A stretch of DNA of 8,673 nt, taken from Phycisphaerae bacterium. Lineage in GTDB: Bacteria; Planctomycetota; Phycisphaerae; Phycisphaerales; SM1A02. Numbering within the stretch: position 1 is the stretch's first letter; each line of letters starts with the position of its first letter. The notes beneath the pieces were generated by a model, which worked only from the letters and a program-made list of their open reading frames with translations, was not told the origin of the DNA and ran no database searches. A program made the position numbers and the translations under genes. Of the stretch, positions 1-5,219 are shown in pieces. The DNA is taken from NCBI GenBank assembly GCA_002591705.1, contig PAAB01000032.1, forward strand, positions 5,837 to 14,509. Direction: 5' to 3'.

Positions 1-858
1 GACCTTCTAGAAAGCGAACTTTTTGGGCATGAAAAGGGAGCATTTACCGGAGCTGATAAGACCCGGCAAGGAAGATTTGAACTATCATCAGGAGGAACGC
101 TTTTTTTAGATGAAATTGGCGACATTGCGATGCCTCTTCAAGCAAAACTTTTACGCGCTCTCGAGTCAAAAAAAATACAAAGAGTTGGCAGTTCTAAAGA
201 AATTCCTTTAGATTTAAGGATGGTATTTGCAACTCATCAAGATTTAGAAAAGAAAGTTGATAAAGGAAGTTTTAGAGCAGACTTATTCTATAGAATAAAT
301 GTTTTTCCCATAAATGTTCCTACATTAGCAGAGAGGGCAGATGACATTCCCTTAATATCAGAACATTTAATAAAAAATCTTGGTATAGAAAACAAGGATG
401 TACCAAAATTTTCAAACGAAGCACAGAATGCACTTAAAAGGCATTTATGGCCAGGGAATATTAGAGAACTTAAAAATGTCTTAGAAAGAGCATGTATACT
501 ATTTAAATCACAAGAAATTTCAAAAAAAAATGTTTTTGAAAATCTACTACGTTTAAAAATTCCTACCTCAAAAGAAGAACAGGAAGCTTTGTGGGACGCA
601 ACTCAAAATTTTTCAGCAGGAATTGATGACGAAATTGAAGAAAAATCAAAATCTCCATTACCCCATCCAAAACATTATGCTGATTGGTTTGATTTTTTTG
701 ATGATATAGATTTAAGAGTTTATTTAAGAGATGTGGAGATAGTCCTTATTGAGTCAGCTTTAAAAAGAGCAAATGGTACCGTGTCAAAAGCATCAGAACT
801 TTTAAAAATAAATCGTACTACTTTAATAGAGAAAATGAAGAAACTGCAGATTAGTTAG
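1..858 (+). CDS. fleQ: FleQ/FlrA-like sigma-54-dependent flagellar master activator, 5' truncated
   Basis: Partial gene: the frame is open from base 1, so the N-terminal regulatory domain and Walker A lie outside the window. 285 residues are visible. The AAA+ part shows the sigma-54-contacting GAFTGA loop (13-18), Walker B GGTLFLDE (31-38), a sensor I segment with ATHQDLE in place of the commoner ATNRDL, the arginine-finger segment FRADLFYR (91-98) and sensor II with WPGNIREL (150-157). A charged linker leads to a Fis-type helix-turn-helix at 243-285, ending in [11 protein letters not shown]. The ATH sensor variant and the RTTL-EKM ending resemble FleQ/FlrA more than FlrC/FleR, and fliS-fliT next door is the FleQ context in Pseudomonas. 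Known role of the family: activates flagellar genes with RNA polymerase-sigma54, and in FleQ responds to c-di-GMP; the c-di-GMP response cannot be judged here. It ends 3 bases from the convergent fliT. Confidence 0.82.
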   Translation, partial: DLLESELFGHEKGAFTGADKTRQGRFELSSGGTLFLDEIGDIAMPLQAKLLRALESKKIQRVGSSKEIPLDLRMVFATHQDLEKKVDKGSFRADLFYRINVFPINVPTLAERADDIPLISEHLIKNLGIENKDVPKFSNEAQNALKRHLWPGNIRELKNVLERACILFKSQEISKKNVFENLLRLKIPTSKEEQEALWDATQNFSAGIDDEIEEKSKSPLPHPKHYADWFDFFDDIDLRVYLRDVEIVLIESALKRANGTVSKASELLKINRTTLIEKMKKLQIS

Positions 859-861
859 TTT

Positions 862-1170
862 TTAATTATTAGCGCCGTATGCTATTAATGTTTTTTTTAT
901 TTTAATATGATGTTTTTTTTTTTTGTTTAACTCATCACTTATATTTTTTACTAATTTTTCGTTATTACTCCATACAAGTTTAAGTCTTTTTTTATGGCTG
1001 GGTTGAATATTAGCGGCATCTTTAGAAATTTTTCTTATAATATTTTTTCTTTCAAGATCCATGCGAGTAATGGCTAAAAAATTTCCTACCTGCGCTTTTT
1101 CTGCCATCTTTGATGATAAATCCTCTAACTCAAACATATAATTGTTAATATTTTCAATTAGCTCGTTCAT
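862..1170 (-). CDS. fliT: FliT-like flagellar export chaperone
   Basis: 102-residue, almost wholly helical, lysine-rich protein directly downstream of fliS. The leucine/methionine heptads near residues 10-45, a central LERK segment, a C-terminal helix and a KTLIAY ending match the layout of FliT-family proteins (FliT in enterics, FleP/FliT in Pseudomonas). In that family FliT is the FliD (cap protein) export chaperone, and in enterics it also binds FlhDC. Sequence similarity within the family is low, so the call leans on size, position and the terminal motif. The start chosen is the ATG at 1170: it overlaps the fliS stop in an ATGA arrangement and has GGAG (1176-1179) five bases upstream. A TTG further upstream (1194) would enlarge the overlap without need. 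The gene contains a run of 12 A near its 3' end and hosts the activator's candidate terminator. Confidence 0.68.
   Translation of the reverse strand: MNELIENINNYMFELEDLSSKMAEKAQVGNFLAITRMDLERKNIIRKISKDAANIQPSHKKRLKLVWSNNEKLVKNISDELNKKKKHHIKIKKTLIAYGANN
865..898 (+). terminator. Candidate intrinsic terminator of the fleQ-like gene
   Basis: A stem forms between 865-873 (ATTATTAGC) and 881-889 (GCTATTAAT), eight pairs plus one T-T mismatch, with a possible extra G-T pair closing a short loop. It is followed after one G by eight T (891-898). It starts 6 bases after the activator's stop codon and lies entirely inside the 3' end of the convergent fliT gene. The stem is AT-rich, so strength is uncertain. 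Confidence 0.45.
913..924 (-). repeat. 12-base homopolymer (poly-A in the coding strand of fliT)
   Basis: The coding strand reads AAC followed by 12 A and then CATCAT, giving four consecutive lysines after Asn. Loss or gain of one A would shift the frame and reach a stop within about 10 codons, replacing the last 16 residues of FliT. A second run (eight A in the coding strand, 891-898) lies close by and doubles as the U-tract of the opposite-strand terminator. Confidence 0.9.
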
Positions 1171-1577
1171 TTTCGCTCCAAATATATATTCCAAGCGGCT
1201 AAAATATCTGCGATAGCAGTAGCTGCTTTTCTAATATCTAAAACGGCTTTTCTAACAAAACCTTTAATGAGGTTCTTTCTGCAATATTCATATAATTGAA
1301 AAAGCTTTATAGCTATGTCTTGTCCTGCATCAAAATTTAGCGAAACTTGTAATGTGTATATAGCTGTCATAGCTTTTGAAAAATGTCGGTTTTTAATTTC
1401 TATATCATTTTTAGCCTGTTCATTACCTTTATTTTCTAATTTATCGGCAACTATATTCATAGACCTTTCTAATTCTACTAAAAGTATTTGTACAATTTCC
1501 TTACTACTTTTAGCCAAACTATGAGATTGTTCCGATCTTTTATAAGAATGTAAAATTTTTGATTTATTTTTGTACAT
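1167..1577 (-). CDS. fliS: FliS flagellin export chaperone (copy 1)
   Basis: 136 residues, the usual length for FliS. It begins MYKN and has the four-helix pattern: an N-terminal helix with KEIVQILLVELERSM (27-41), a helix around the FSKAMTAIYTLQVSLNFD segment, a helix with LFQLYEYCRKNL, and a C-terminal helix ending DILAAWNIYLE, close to the typical FliS ending with an invariant-like AW. FliS binds the disordered C-terminus of flagellin in the cytoplasm and keeps it unpolymerised until export. The usual GGEIA-NL-LY stretch is weaker here (AGQDIAIKLFQLYEY) than in the second FliS of this window. It overlaps fliT by 4 bases, the classic fliST pair. A sigma-54 promoter match at 1661-1676 is correctly placed to transcribe it. 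The ATG at 1577 has no good Shine-Dalgarno sequence, but the next Met is far inside the first helix. Confidence 0.85.
   Translation of the reverse strand: MYKNKSKILHSYKRSEQSHSLAKSSKEIVQILLVELERSMNIVADKLENKGNEQAKNDIEIKNRHFSKAMTAIYTLQVSLNFDAGQDIAIKLFQLYEYCRKNLIKGFVRKAVLDIRKAATAIADILAAWNIYLERK
1176..1179 (-). promoter_or_regulatory. Ribosome binding site deciding the fliT start
   Basis: GGAG sits inside the last codons of fliS, five bases before the ATG at 1170. It supports the ATGA-coupled start over the upstream TTG. Confidence 0.7.
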
Positions 1578-1592
1578 ATGTTAATAATAATT

Positions 1593-1934
1593 ATGTTTGA
1601 TAATAATGTTTCTGTTGTAAAAAGTTTTAATAGTATTAATCCGTATTCTAAAGTTGATACTGCAAATGGTATGCCAATAAACCACTTAAGGCTTGTAGAA
1701 CCTGTTAATCATGGTAACAGGTCCAGAGAATACGTCGAAAAGCAAAATTTTAAAAATATATATTCCAAAAACCTTAGTCCTGCTATAGGAAGTACAACAG
1801 AAAGTTTTATTAAGTCTAAGGAGACCCTATCTCCAGTGTTTAGCCACAATGAAGCAAAGACTAGATATGATATGGTATCCAAGTTAGAAAATAAAATCCA
1901 AGACGTAAGAAAGCAAGTAGAAGTTCTCGCCTAG
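1593..1934 (+). CDS. Small protein of unknown function in the flagellar locus
   Basis: Not recognised. 113 residues from the ATG at 1593; an in-frame ATG at 1578 would add MLIII and touch the divergent fliS start. A long open frame in such AT-rich DNA, with its stop immediately followed by the next gene's ATG, argues that it is real. The first 80 residues are polar, rich in Asn, Ser and Lys with few hydrophobic clusters, and probably disordered. The last 30 (from HNEAKTRYDM onward) form a charged amphipathic helix with a coiled-coil look. There is no signal peptide, membrane segment or cysteine. A disordered N-terminus with a C-terminal helix is seen in export substrates and anti-sigma or adaptor proteins, but nothing here identifies FlgM, FlaG or FlgN. 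No Shine-Dalgarno sequence is visible. A sigma-54 promoter reading the other way lies at codons 23-28, so a start at the later ATG (1671) is also conceivable. Confidence 0.6.
   Translation: MFDNNVSVVKSFNSINPYSKVDTANGMPINHLRLVEPVNHGNRSREYVEKQNFKNIYSKNLSPAIGSTTESFIKSKETLSPVFSHNEAKTRYDMVSKLENKIQDVRKQVEVLA
1661..1676 (-). promoter_or_regulatory. Sigma-54 (-24/-12) promoter for fliS-fliT
   Basis: The minus strand reads TGGCATACCATTTGCA. Against the established -24/-12 consensus (TGGCAC-N5-TTGCA) it has TGGCA and TTGCA intact, with GG and GC separated by exactly 10 bases. The predicted start of transcription is near 1650, giving a leader of about 70 bases to the fliS ATG at 1577. The site lies inside the coding frame of the divergent small gene. 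The same GGCATA-N4-TTGCA core recurs at 4451-4465. Confidence 0.7.
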
Positions 1935-2279
1935 ATGAATAAAAAACTTGCCTTTGATATAGATGGTGTTATTTGCTCTTCTTTAAATGGAAATTATTCA
2001 GAGTCCAAACCAAATTACAATGCTATAAATAAAATAAATTATTTACATTCTGAAGGTCATGAAATAATTATATTTACTGCAAGATATATGGGAAGAACTA
2101 ATGATAATGTTGAAAAAGCCTATGAAATAGGATATGAAGCTACAAAAAAACAACTAATAAATTGGGGAGTAAAATTTGATAGATTAATTATGGGAAAACC
2201 AGACTTTGATTTGTTAATAGACGATAAAGCATATAACTATAACGAAAATTGGATAAAAAATTCTTCTCTAATCAGATAA
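1935..2279 (+). CDS. HAD-superfamily hydrolase, small capsule/surface-glycan type
   Basis: 114 residues. HAD motif I is FDIDGVI (Asp8 nucleophile, Asp10), motif II is FTAR (Thr48), the motif III lysine is probably Lys88 in LIMGKP, and motif IV is LIDDKA (Asp96, Asp97). There is no cap domain, so it is a minimal HAD phosphatase-like fold. The pattern of DIDGVI, FTARYMGR, QL-NWGVK-D-LIMGKP and DDKA matches small HAD proteins annotated in capsule and surface-polysaccharide loci, for example in Campylobacter; their substrates are mostly unproven sugar phosphates. It starts directly after the TAG of the previous gene (TAGATG) with no clear ribosome site, suggesting translational coupling. It ends by overlapping the convergent ClC gene by 12 bases. 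In this locus a role in making a flagellin or surface sugar is an inference only. Confidence 0.8.
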   Translation: MNKKLAFDIDGVICSSLNGNYSESKPNYNAINKINYLHSEGHEIIIFTARYMGRTNDNVEKAYEIGYEATKKQLINWGVKFDRLIMGKPDFDLLIDDKAYNYNENWIKNSSLIR

Positions 2280-3938
2280 TTCCTCTTTATTTCTAACACT
2301 TTCTGCCTTTAAAAGCTCACCAAATAAGTCACTTTCACTTATGATACCTAATATATTAAAATTTCCATCAACAATAGGTAAAGACTCTCCTACAAAATCT
2401 TTAACAATTTCTATAGCCTCTGAAATATTAGTATTTTCATTAATTGATAAAAAATTTTCGTAAATGTTTTTTGGTGGAGCTGTTTCCTTATTTTTTAATA
2501 GCAGCAGCTGTGGTAAAAATACTTTTCCAATTAAAATACCAGTTGGACTAACAACATACCCTTCACTAGTATTTTCTTTTGCAAGTATTTGAATCATATC
2601 ATTTATAGAATGTTCAGGCGCTAGCCTTATGTAATTTTTCTTTATTAAAGATTTTACAAAAACAGATCTTAAATATAAATTATCTCTTCCAATTTGAATA
2701 TCAATATTTCTATTCAATAATATTTGATCAAAAGCAGAATGCCCATAAATTTTTGAGGATACTAAATTTGCAAAACATATACTTATTCCTGCTCCTAATG
2801 CTACTTGATAGTCTGACGTCAATTCAAAAATTATTATCATCATTGATATAGGCCCACCTATCACGCTTCCTGTTACTGCTGCCATTCCTGCTACTGCAAA
2901 TAATGCAGAATTAGCATCGGGAATAAAAGTTTTGAAGAAAACAGCTAGAATACATCCTAAAGAAGCACCTATAAATAATGCTGGAGAAAAAATTCCCCCA
3001 AAAAGATTAAGTCTAATACAAATAACAGTTACTAATAATTTTGCCACTAATAATATTATCAATGATACTATGGTCTTTTCATCTACTAATAAAGATCGTA
3101 TAGTGTCAGAACCAATACCCAAAATTTCAGGAACTAATAAACCAACAATACCGCAGATAATACCAGCTATAATAGGTAGTAAAAAAACTGGTATTTTTTT
3201 GGGTATAGGTAGATATCCAGTTAAACCTCTCATATAAATAGATGCCACTAAACCACTAAGTAATCCTATAATTATTAAAGGTAAAATTTCATATAATGCT
3301 GAGATACCTCCCACCTCTGCTTTGAAAAGAGGTTCTCCTCCGTAAAACTCTGTGCTTACTGTGTGCGCTACAATCGATGAAACGAGAATTGGGGCTACTG
3401 CTTTTAAAGAAAAATGTCTAACAATAACTTCATGCGCAAAAATTAATCCTGCTATGGGTGCACCAAAACCAGATGATATGGCAGATGCAGCACCACAGGC
3501 TAATAAAATGTGCGGAGAAGTTTGGTCTCTAGTCAATTTAGAAATATAATCTCCTATGACTCCACCAAAATGTACAAGTGGTCCATACTGACCTACTGAA
3601 GCGCCTCCAGCTAAAGATATTGCCGATGCTAAAGTTGATAATAATCCTGCTTCAGTATTTGGTCTTTTCTTTGGAATATGTGCTGCTAATATACTTTCAG
3701 CCGGACCATGCCACCTATTTAAATTAGCAATTTTATAAATAAAGGAAACAATTACTCCCGCTAAAATCGGACCACTTAGTAACAAAAAAGATTTGGGTAA
3801 TCCAAGTAGGATATGTTGGTCTCCTCTTAAATAAGAACCTATTAAACTTACGAAAGATATAAAACCTTGAACTGCAAATGAGACAATTACAGCAATTATG
3901 ATTGCTAGAATTATTGGTAATGCTGTTCTCCCTAACAC
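2268..3938 (-). CDS. ClC-family chloride channel/transporter with C-terminal CBS domains
   Basis: 556 residues, an inner-membrane protein with about ten or more hydrophobic segments (1-400) followed by two cytoplasmic CBS domains (about 424-550; the last contains SLPIVDGNFNILGIISESDL). ClC signatures are GGASVGQYGPLVHFG (111-125), GFGAPIAGLIFAHE (157-170) and GGIFSPALFIGASLG (314-328). The GREGP motif of E. coli ClcA is GQYGP here, so the gating glutamate is Tyr118. The second proton glutamate aligns with Val171. The GSGIP motif is replaced by HGPAES (77-82) and the inner-gate tyrosine by Phe403. Without the two glutamates, H+/Cl- exchange is unlikely and a passive anion path is inferred; CBS domains usually bind adenine nucleotides. 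The start is GTG with AGAGG (3944-3948) five bases upstream. It is co-oriented with the upstream fliS-like gene (56-base gap). A flagellar role is not evident. Confidence 0.93.
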   Translation of the reverse strand: MLGRTALPIILAIIIAVIVSFAVQGFISFVSLIGSYLRGDQHILLGLPKSFLLLSGPILAGVIVSFIYKIANLNRWHGPAESILAAHIPKKRPNTEAGLLSTLASAISLAGGASVGQYGPLVHFGGVIGDYISKLTRDQTSPHILLACGAASAISSGFGAPIAGLIFAHEVIVRHFSLKAVAPILVSSIVAHTVSTEFYGGEPLFKAEVGGISALYEILPLIIIGLLSGLVASIYMRGLTGYLPIPKKIPVFLLPIIAGIICGIVGLLVPEILGIGSDTIRSLLVDEKTIVSLIILLVAKLLVTVICIRLNLFGGIFSPALFIGASLGCILAVFFKTFIPDANSALFAVAGMAAVTGSVIGGPISMMIIIFELTSDYQVALGAGISICFANLVSSKIYGHSAFDQILLNRNIDIQIGRDNLYLRSVFVKSLIKKNYIRLAPEHSINDMIQILAKENTSEGYVVSPTGILIGKVFLPQLLLLKNKETAPPKNIYENFLSINENTNISEAIEIVKDFVGESLPIVDGNFNILGIISESDLFGELLKAESVRNKEELSD

Positions 3939-3943
3939 ATAAA

Positions 3944-3948
3944 CCTCT
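3944..3948 (-). promoter_or_regulatory. Ribosome binding site deciding the GTG start of the ClC gene
   Basis: AGAGG is followed by five bases and GTG at 3938. An ATG two bases earlier is out of frame and hits a stop at once, so GTG is the supported start. Confidence 0.6.
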
Positions 3949-3965
3949 AATAAATGATAACAGAA

Positions 3966-3987
3966 AAAGTTATAACAATATAGCTTT
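3966..3987 (-). terminator. Weak stem-loop with T-tract between fliS2 and the ClC gene
   Basis: The arms 3979-3987 and 3966-3974 pair over nine positions (one C-A mismatch when read as minus-strand RNA) around a 4-base loop, and CTTTTTC follows. It could act as a partial terminator or attenuator after the second fliS. The stem is almost all A-T and may be chance in this base composition. Confidence 0.25.
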
Positions 3988-3994
3988 GATTATT

Positions 3995-4381
3995 TTAGGC
4001 TATTTTATTTACTAAACCTTTCCAGCCTGAAAGTATTTCTGATGATACAAATAAAGCGCTATTTAGCATATTTTTTTTATCATTTTTAATAAATTTATCA
4101 GTTGCCAGATGAATATGTGAATAAAGAAAATCTAAATTTTCAGCTATTTCTCCTCCTCCTGCATGATCTAGTGCTGTCCTTAAGGCAAAAGCTATATTTT
4201 GAGCTTTTTTTGCATTATTCTTTGCCTCCTCATTATTACCTTTATCTAAATTTACTAAAGTAGATTCTAGTTTTTTATGTAAACCATTTAGTAGTTCAAA
4301 TATAATTAATTTAGGATCTTCAACTCCAAAACGTTGTTGGTTTAAAGACTTTCCATAATGATTATTTAGTTTATTTGACAT
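3995..4381 (-). CDS. fliS: FliS-like flagellar chaperone (copy 2)
   Basis: 128 residues. It has the FliS layout: a short variable N-terminus, DPKLIIFELLNGLHKKLEST (22-41) as the helix that normally begins with P-KLI-MLYDGAL, a helix of KKAQNIAFALRTALDH, the diagnostic GGGEIAENLDFLYSHI stretch (75-90), and a C-terminal helix ending ILSGWKGLV. It fits the family better in the GGEIA-NL-LY region than the fliS paired with fliT. It has a strong ribosome site, AGGAG (4387-4391), five bases before its ATG. It lies apart from fliD and fliT, upstream of the ClC gene. A sigma-28-like sequence precedes it. Known family role: binds flagellin for export. The two copies may serve different flagellins or differently modified ones; this is inference. 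Confidence 0.82.
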   Translation of the reverse strand: MSNKLNNHYGKSLNQQRFGVEDPKLIIFELLNGLHKKLESTLVNLDKGNNEEAKNNAKKAQNIAFALRTALDHAGGGEIAENLDFLYSHIHLATDKFIKNDKKNMLNSALFVSSEILSGWKGLVNKIA

Positions 4382-4386
4382 ATTAA

Positions 4387-4391
4387 CTCCT
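4387..4391 (-). promoter_or_regulatory. Strong Shine-Dalgarno of fliS copy 2
   Basis: AGGAG lies five bases from the ATG at 4381. It is the closest match to the consensus in the window, where most genes have weak sites. Confidence 0.75.
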
Positions 4392-4403
4392 ACGATAAAA
4401 ATT

Positions 4404-4429
4404 TAAACGACAATTTTAAAAAAAGTTTA
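4404..4429 (-). promoter_or_regulatory. Possible sigma-28 (FliA-type) promoter for fliS copy 2
   Basis: The minus strand reads TAAACTTT (4429-4422), then 10 bases, then GTCGTTTA (4411-4404). The enteric FliA consensus is TAAAGTTT-N11-GCCGATAA, so the match is 7 of 8 and 5 of 8 with a spacer one base short. A start near 4397 would leave a short leader holding the AGGAG. The T-rich composition makes chance matches likely. Confidence 0.3.
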
Positions 4430-4449
4430 GTAATTATTAATATTTTTTT

Positions 4450-4465
4450 GGGCATAATAGTTGCA
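4450..4465 (+). promoter_or_regulatory. Sigma-54 (-24/-12) promoter for the FkbM-type methyltransferase
   Basis: The plus strand reads GGGCATAATAGTTGCA, with GG (4451-4452) and GC (4463-4464) exactly 10 bases apart, GGCA and TTGCA intact. The core GGCATA-N4-TTGCA is the same as in the promoter at 1661-1676. The predicted transcription start is near 4476, which is itself an in-frame ATG. Starts at TTG 4461 or ATG 4467 would therefore lie inside or upstream of the promoter's transcribed region. Confidence 0.65.
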
Positions 4466-4475
4466 AATGAAAGGT

Positions 4476-5195
4476 ATGCTTACTTCGAATGATCAGTTAT
4501 TATTAAATGTAAATAAACATATTTCTAAATGGGATTTAAAATTACTTTATTTAATGAATTTAGAAAATTTAAAAGAATCTAAATCTCAAATAAGACAGGA
4601 TTTATTTGTTTTAAATGAACTTAATTTTAAAACATCTGGTTTCTTTGTTGACTTTGGTGCTACGGATGGCATTGAATTTAATAATTCATTTTTATTAGAA
4701 AAAAAATATAACTGGCAGGGAATCTTAGCTGAACCATCAAAAAAGTGGCATAAAAATCTTTTTTTAAATAGACCAAAATCAATAATTGATACCAGATGTG
4801 TTTGGAAAAAATCAGATACTTTGATAGATTTCAAAGAGTGCGAAGAAAATTCTTTATCAACAATAACATCTTATGAAAAATCTGATAATCACGCCAATGC
4901 AAGAGACAAAGGTAATGTATACAAAGTAAAAACAATTTCTTTAACTGATTTACTTTCATTTCATAATGCTCCATCAGATATAGACTATTTATCTATAGAT
5001 ACTGAAGGTTCAGAGTATGATATTCTTGAAAGTCATGATTTTAATAAATATTCGTTCAAAATAATTACATGTGAACATAATTTTACATCTAGAAGAAATG
5101 AAATTTTCAGATTACTTTTATCTAAGGGCTATGAAAGAAAATATTTAAGAAATGATAAGTCTGATTTCGATGATTGGTATGTAAGAACCTATTAA
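4476..5195 (+). CDS. FkbM-family SAM-dependent methyltransferase (1)
   Basis: 239 residues from the ATG at 4476. The FkbM-type Rossmann fold shows SAM-binding motif I GFFVDFGATDG (55-65), a downstream WQGILAEPS segment whose acidic residue typically contacts SAM (Glu86), and the family's hallmark IDYLSIDTEGSEYDIL (169-184). Preceding QDLFVL (about 42-47) is also typical. FkbM proteins usually O-methylate sugars or other hydroxyls; the substrate here is unknown. The start is uncertain: ATG 4467 and TTG 4461 are in frame, but the sigma-54 promoter at 4450-4465 places the transcript start at about 4476, giving either a leaderless ATG or use of the ATG at 4554 (213 residues, still containing all motifs). 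The sigma-54 promoter and the neighbouring flagellin genes suggest flagellin-linked glycan methylation. It is convergent with a second methyltransferase, 24 bases apart. Confidence 0.86.
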   Translation: MLTSNDQLLLNVNKHISKWDLKLLYLMNLENLKESKSQIRQDLFVLNELNFKTSGFFVDFGATDGIEFNNSFLLEKKYNWQGILAEPSKKWHKNLFLNRPKSIIDTRCVWKKSDTLIDFKECEENSLSTITSYEKSDNHANARDKGNVYKVKTISLTDLLSFHNAPSDIDYLSIDTEGSEYDILESHDFNKYSFKIITCEHNFTSRRNEIFRLLLSKGYERKYLRNDKSDFDDWYVRTY

Positions 5196-5219
5196 CAAAT
5201 ATTTATTTTATTTTAAATT

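Noticed and set aside
1315..1524. Plus-strand open frame opposite fliS
   Set aside because: Antisense shadow of a clear FliS gene with no ribosome site or recognisable protein.
1640..1671. FliA-like promoter (AAAAGTTT with CCG) leading to ATG 1671 for the small gene
   Set aside because: Only about half of the -10 positions fit and the spacer is off; no ribosome site before 1671. Kept only as a remark on start uncertainty.
3436..3449. GG-N10-GC spacing on the minus strand inside the ClC gene (possible sigma-54 promoter)
   Set aside because: Only the dinucleotides match; the -24 box lacks GGCA, it is deep in a membrane-protein gene and no gene start follows.
2932..3549. Two plus-strand open frames opposite the ClC gene
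   Set aside because: They mirror the codons of a well-conserved membrane protein; no independent coding evidence.
4453..4458. CATAAT as a sigma-70 -10 box before the methyltransferase
   Set aside because: No -35 hexamer at suitable distance; the bases are spacer of a much better sigma-54 match.
5196..5219. Bidirectional terminator between the two methyltransferases
   Set aside because: The spacer is A/T only, with no stem beyond short AAATATTT-type self-complementarity.
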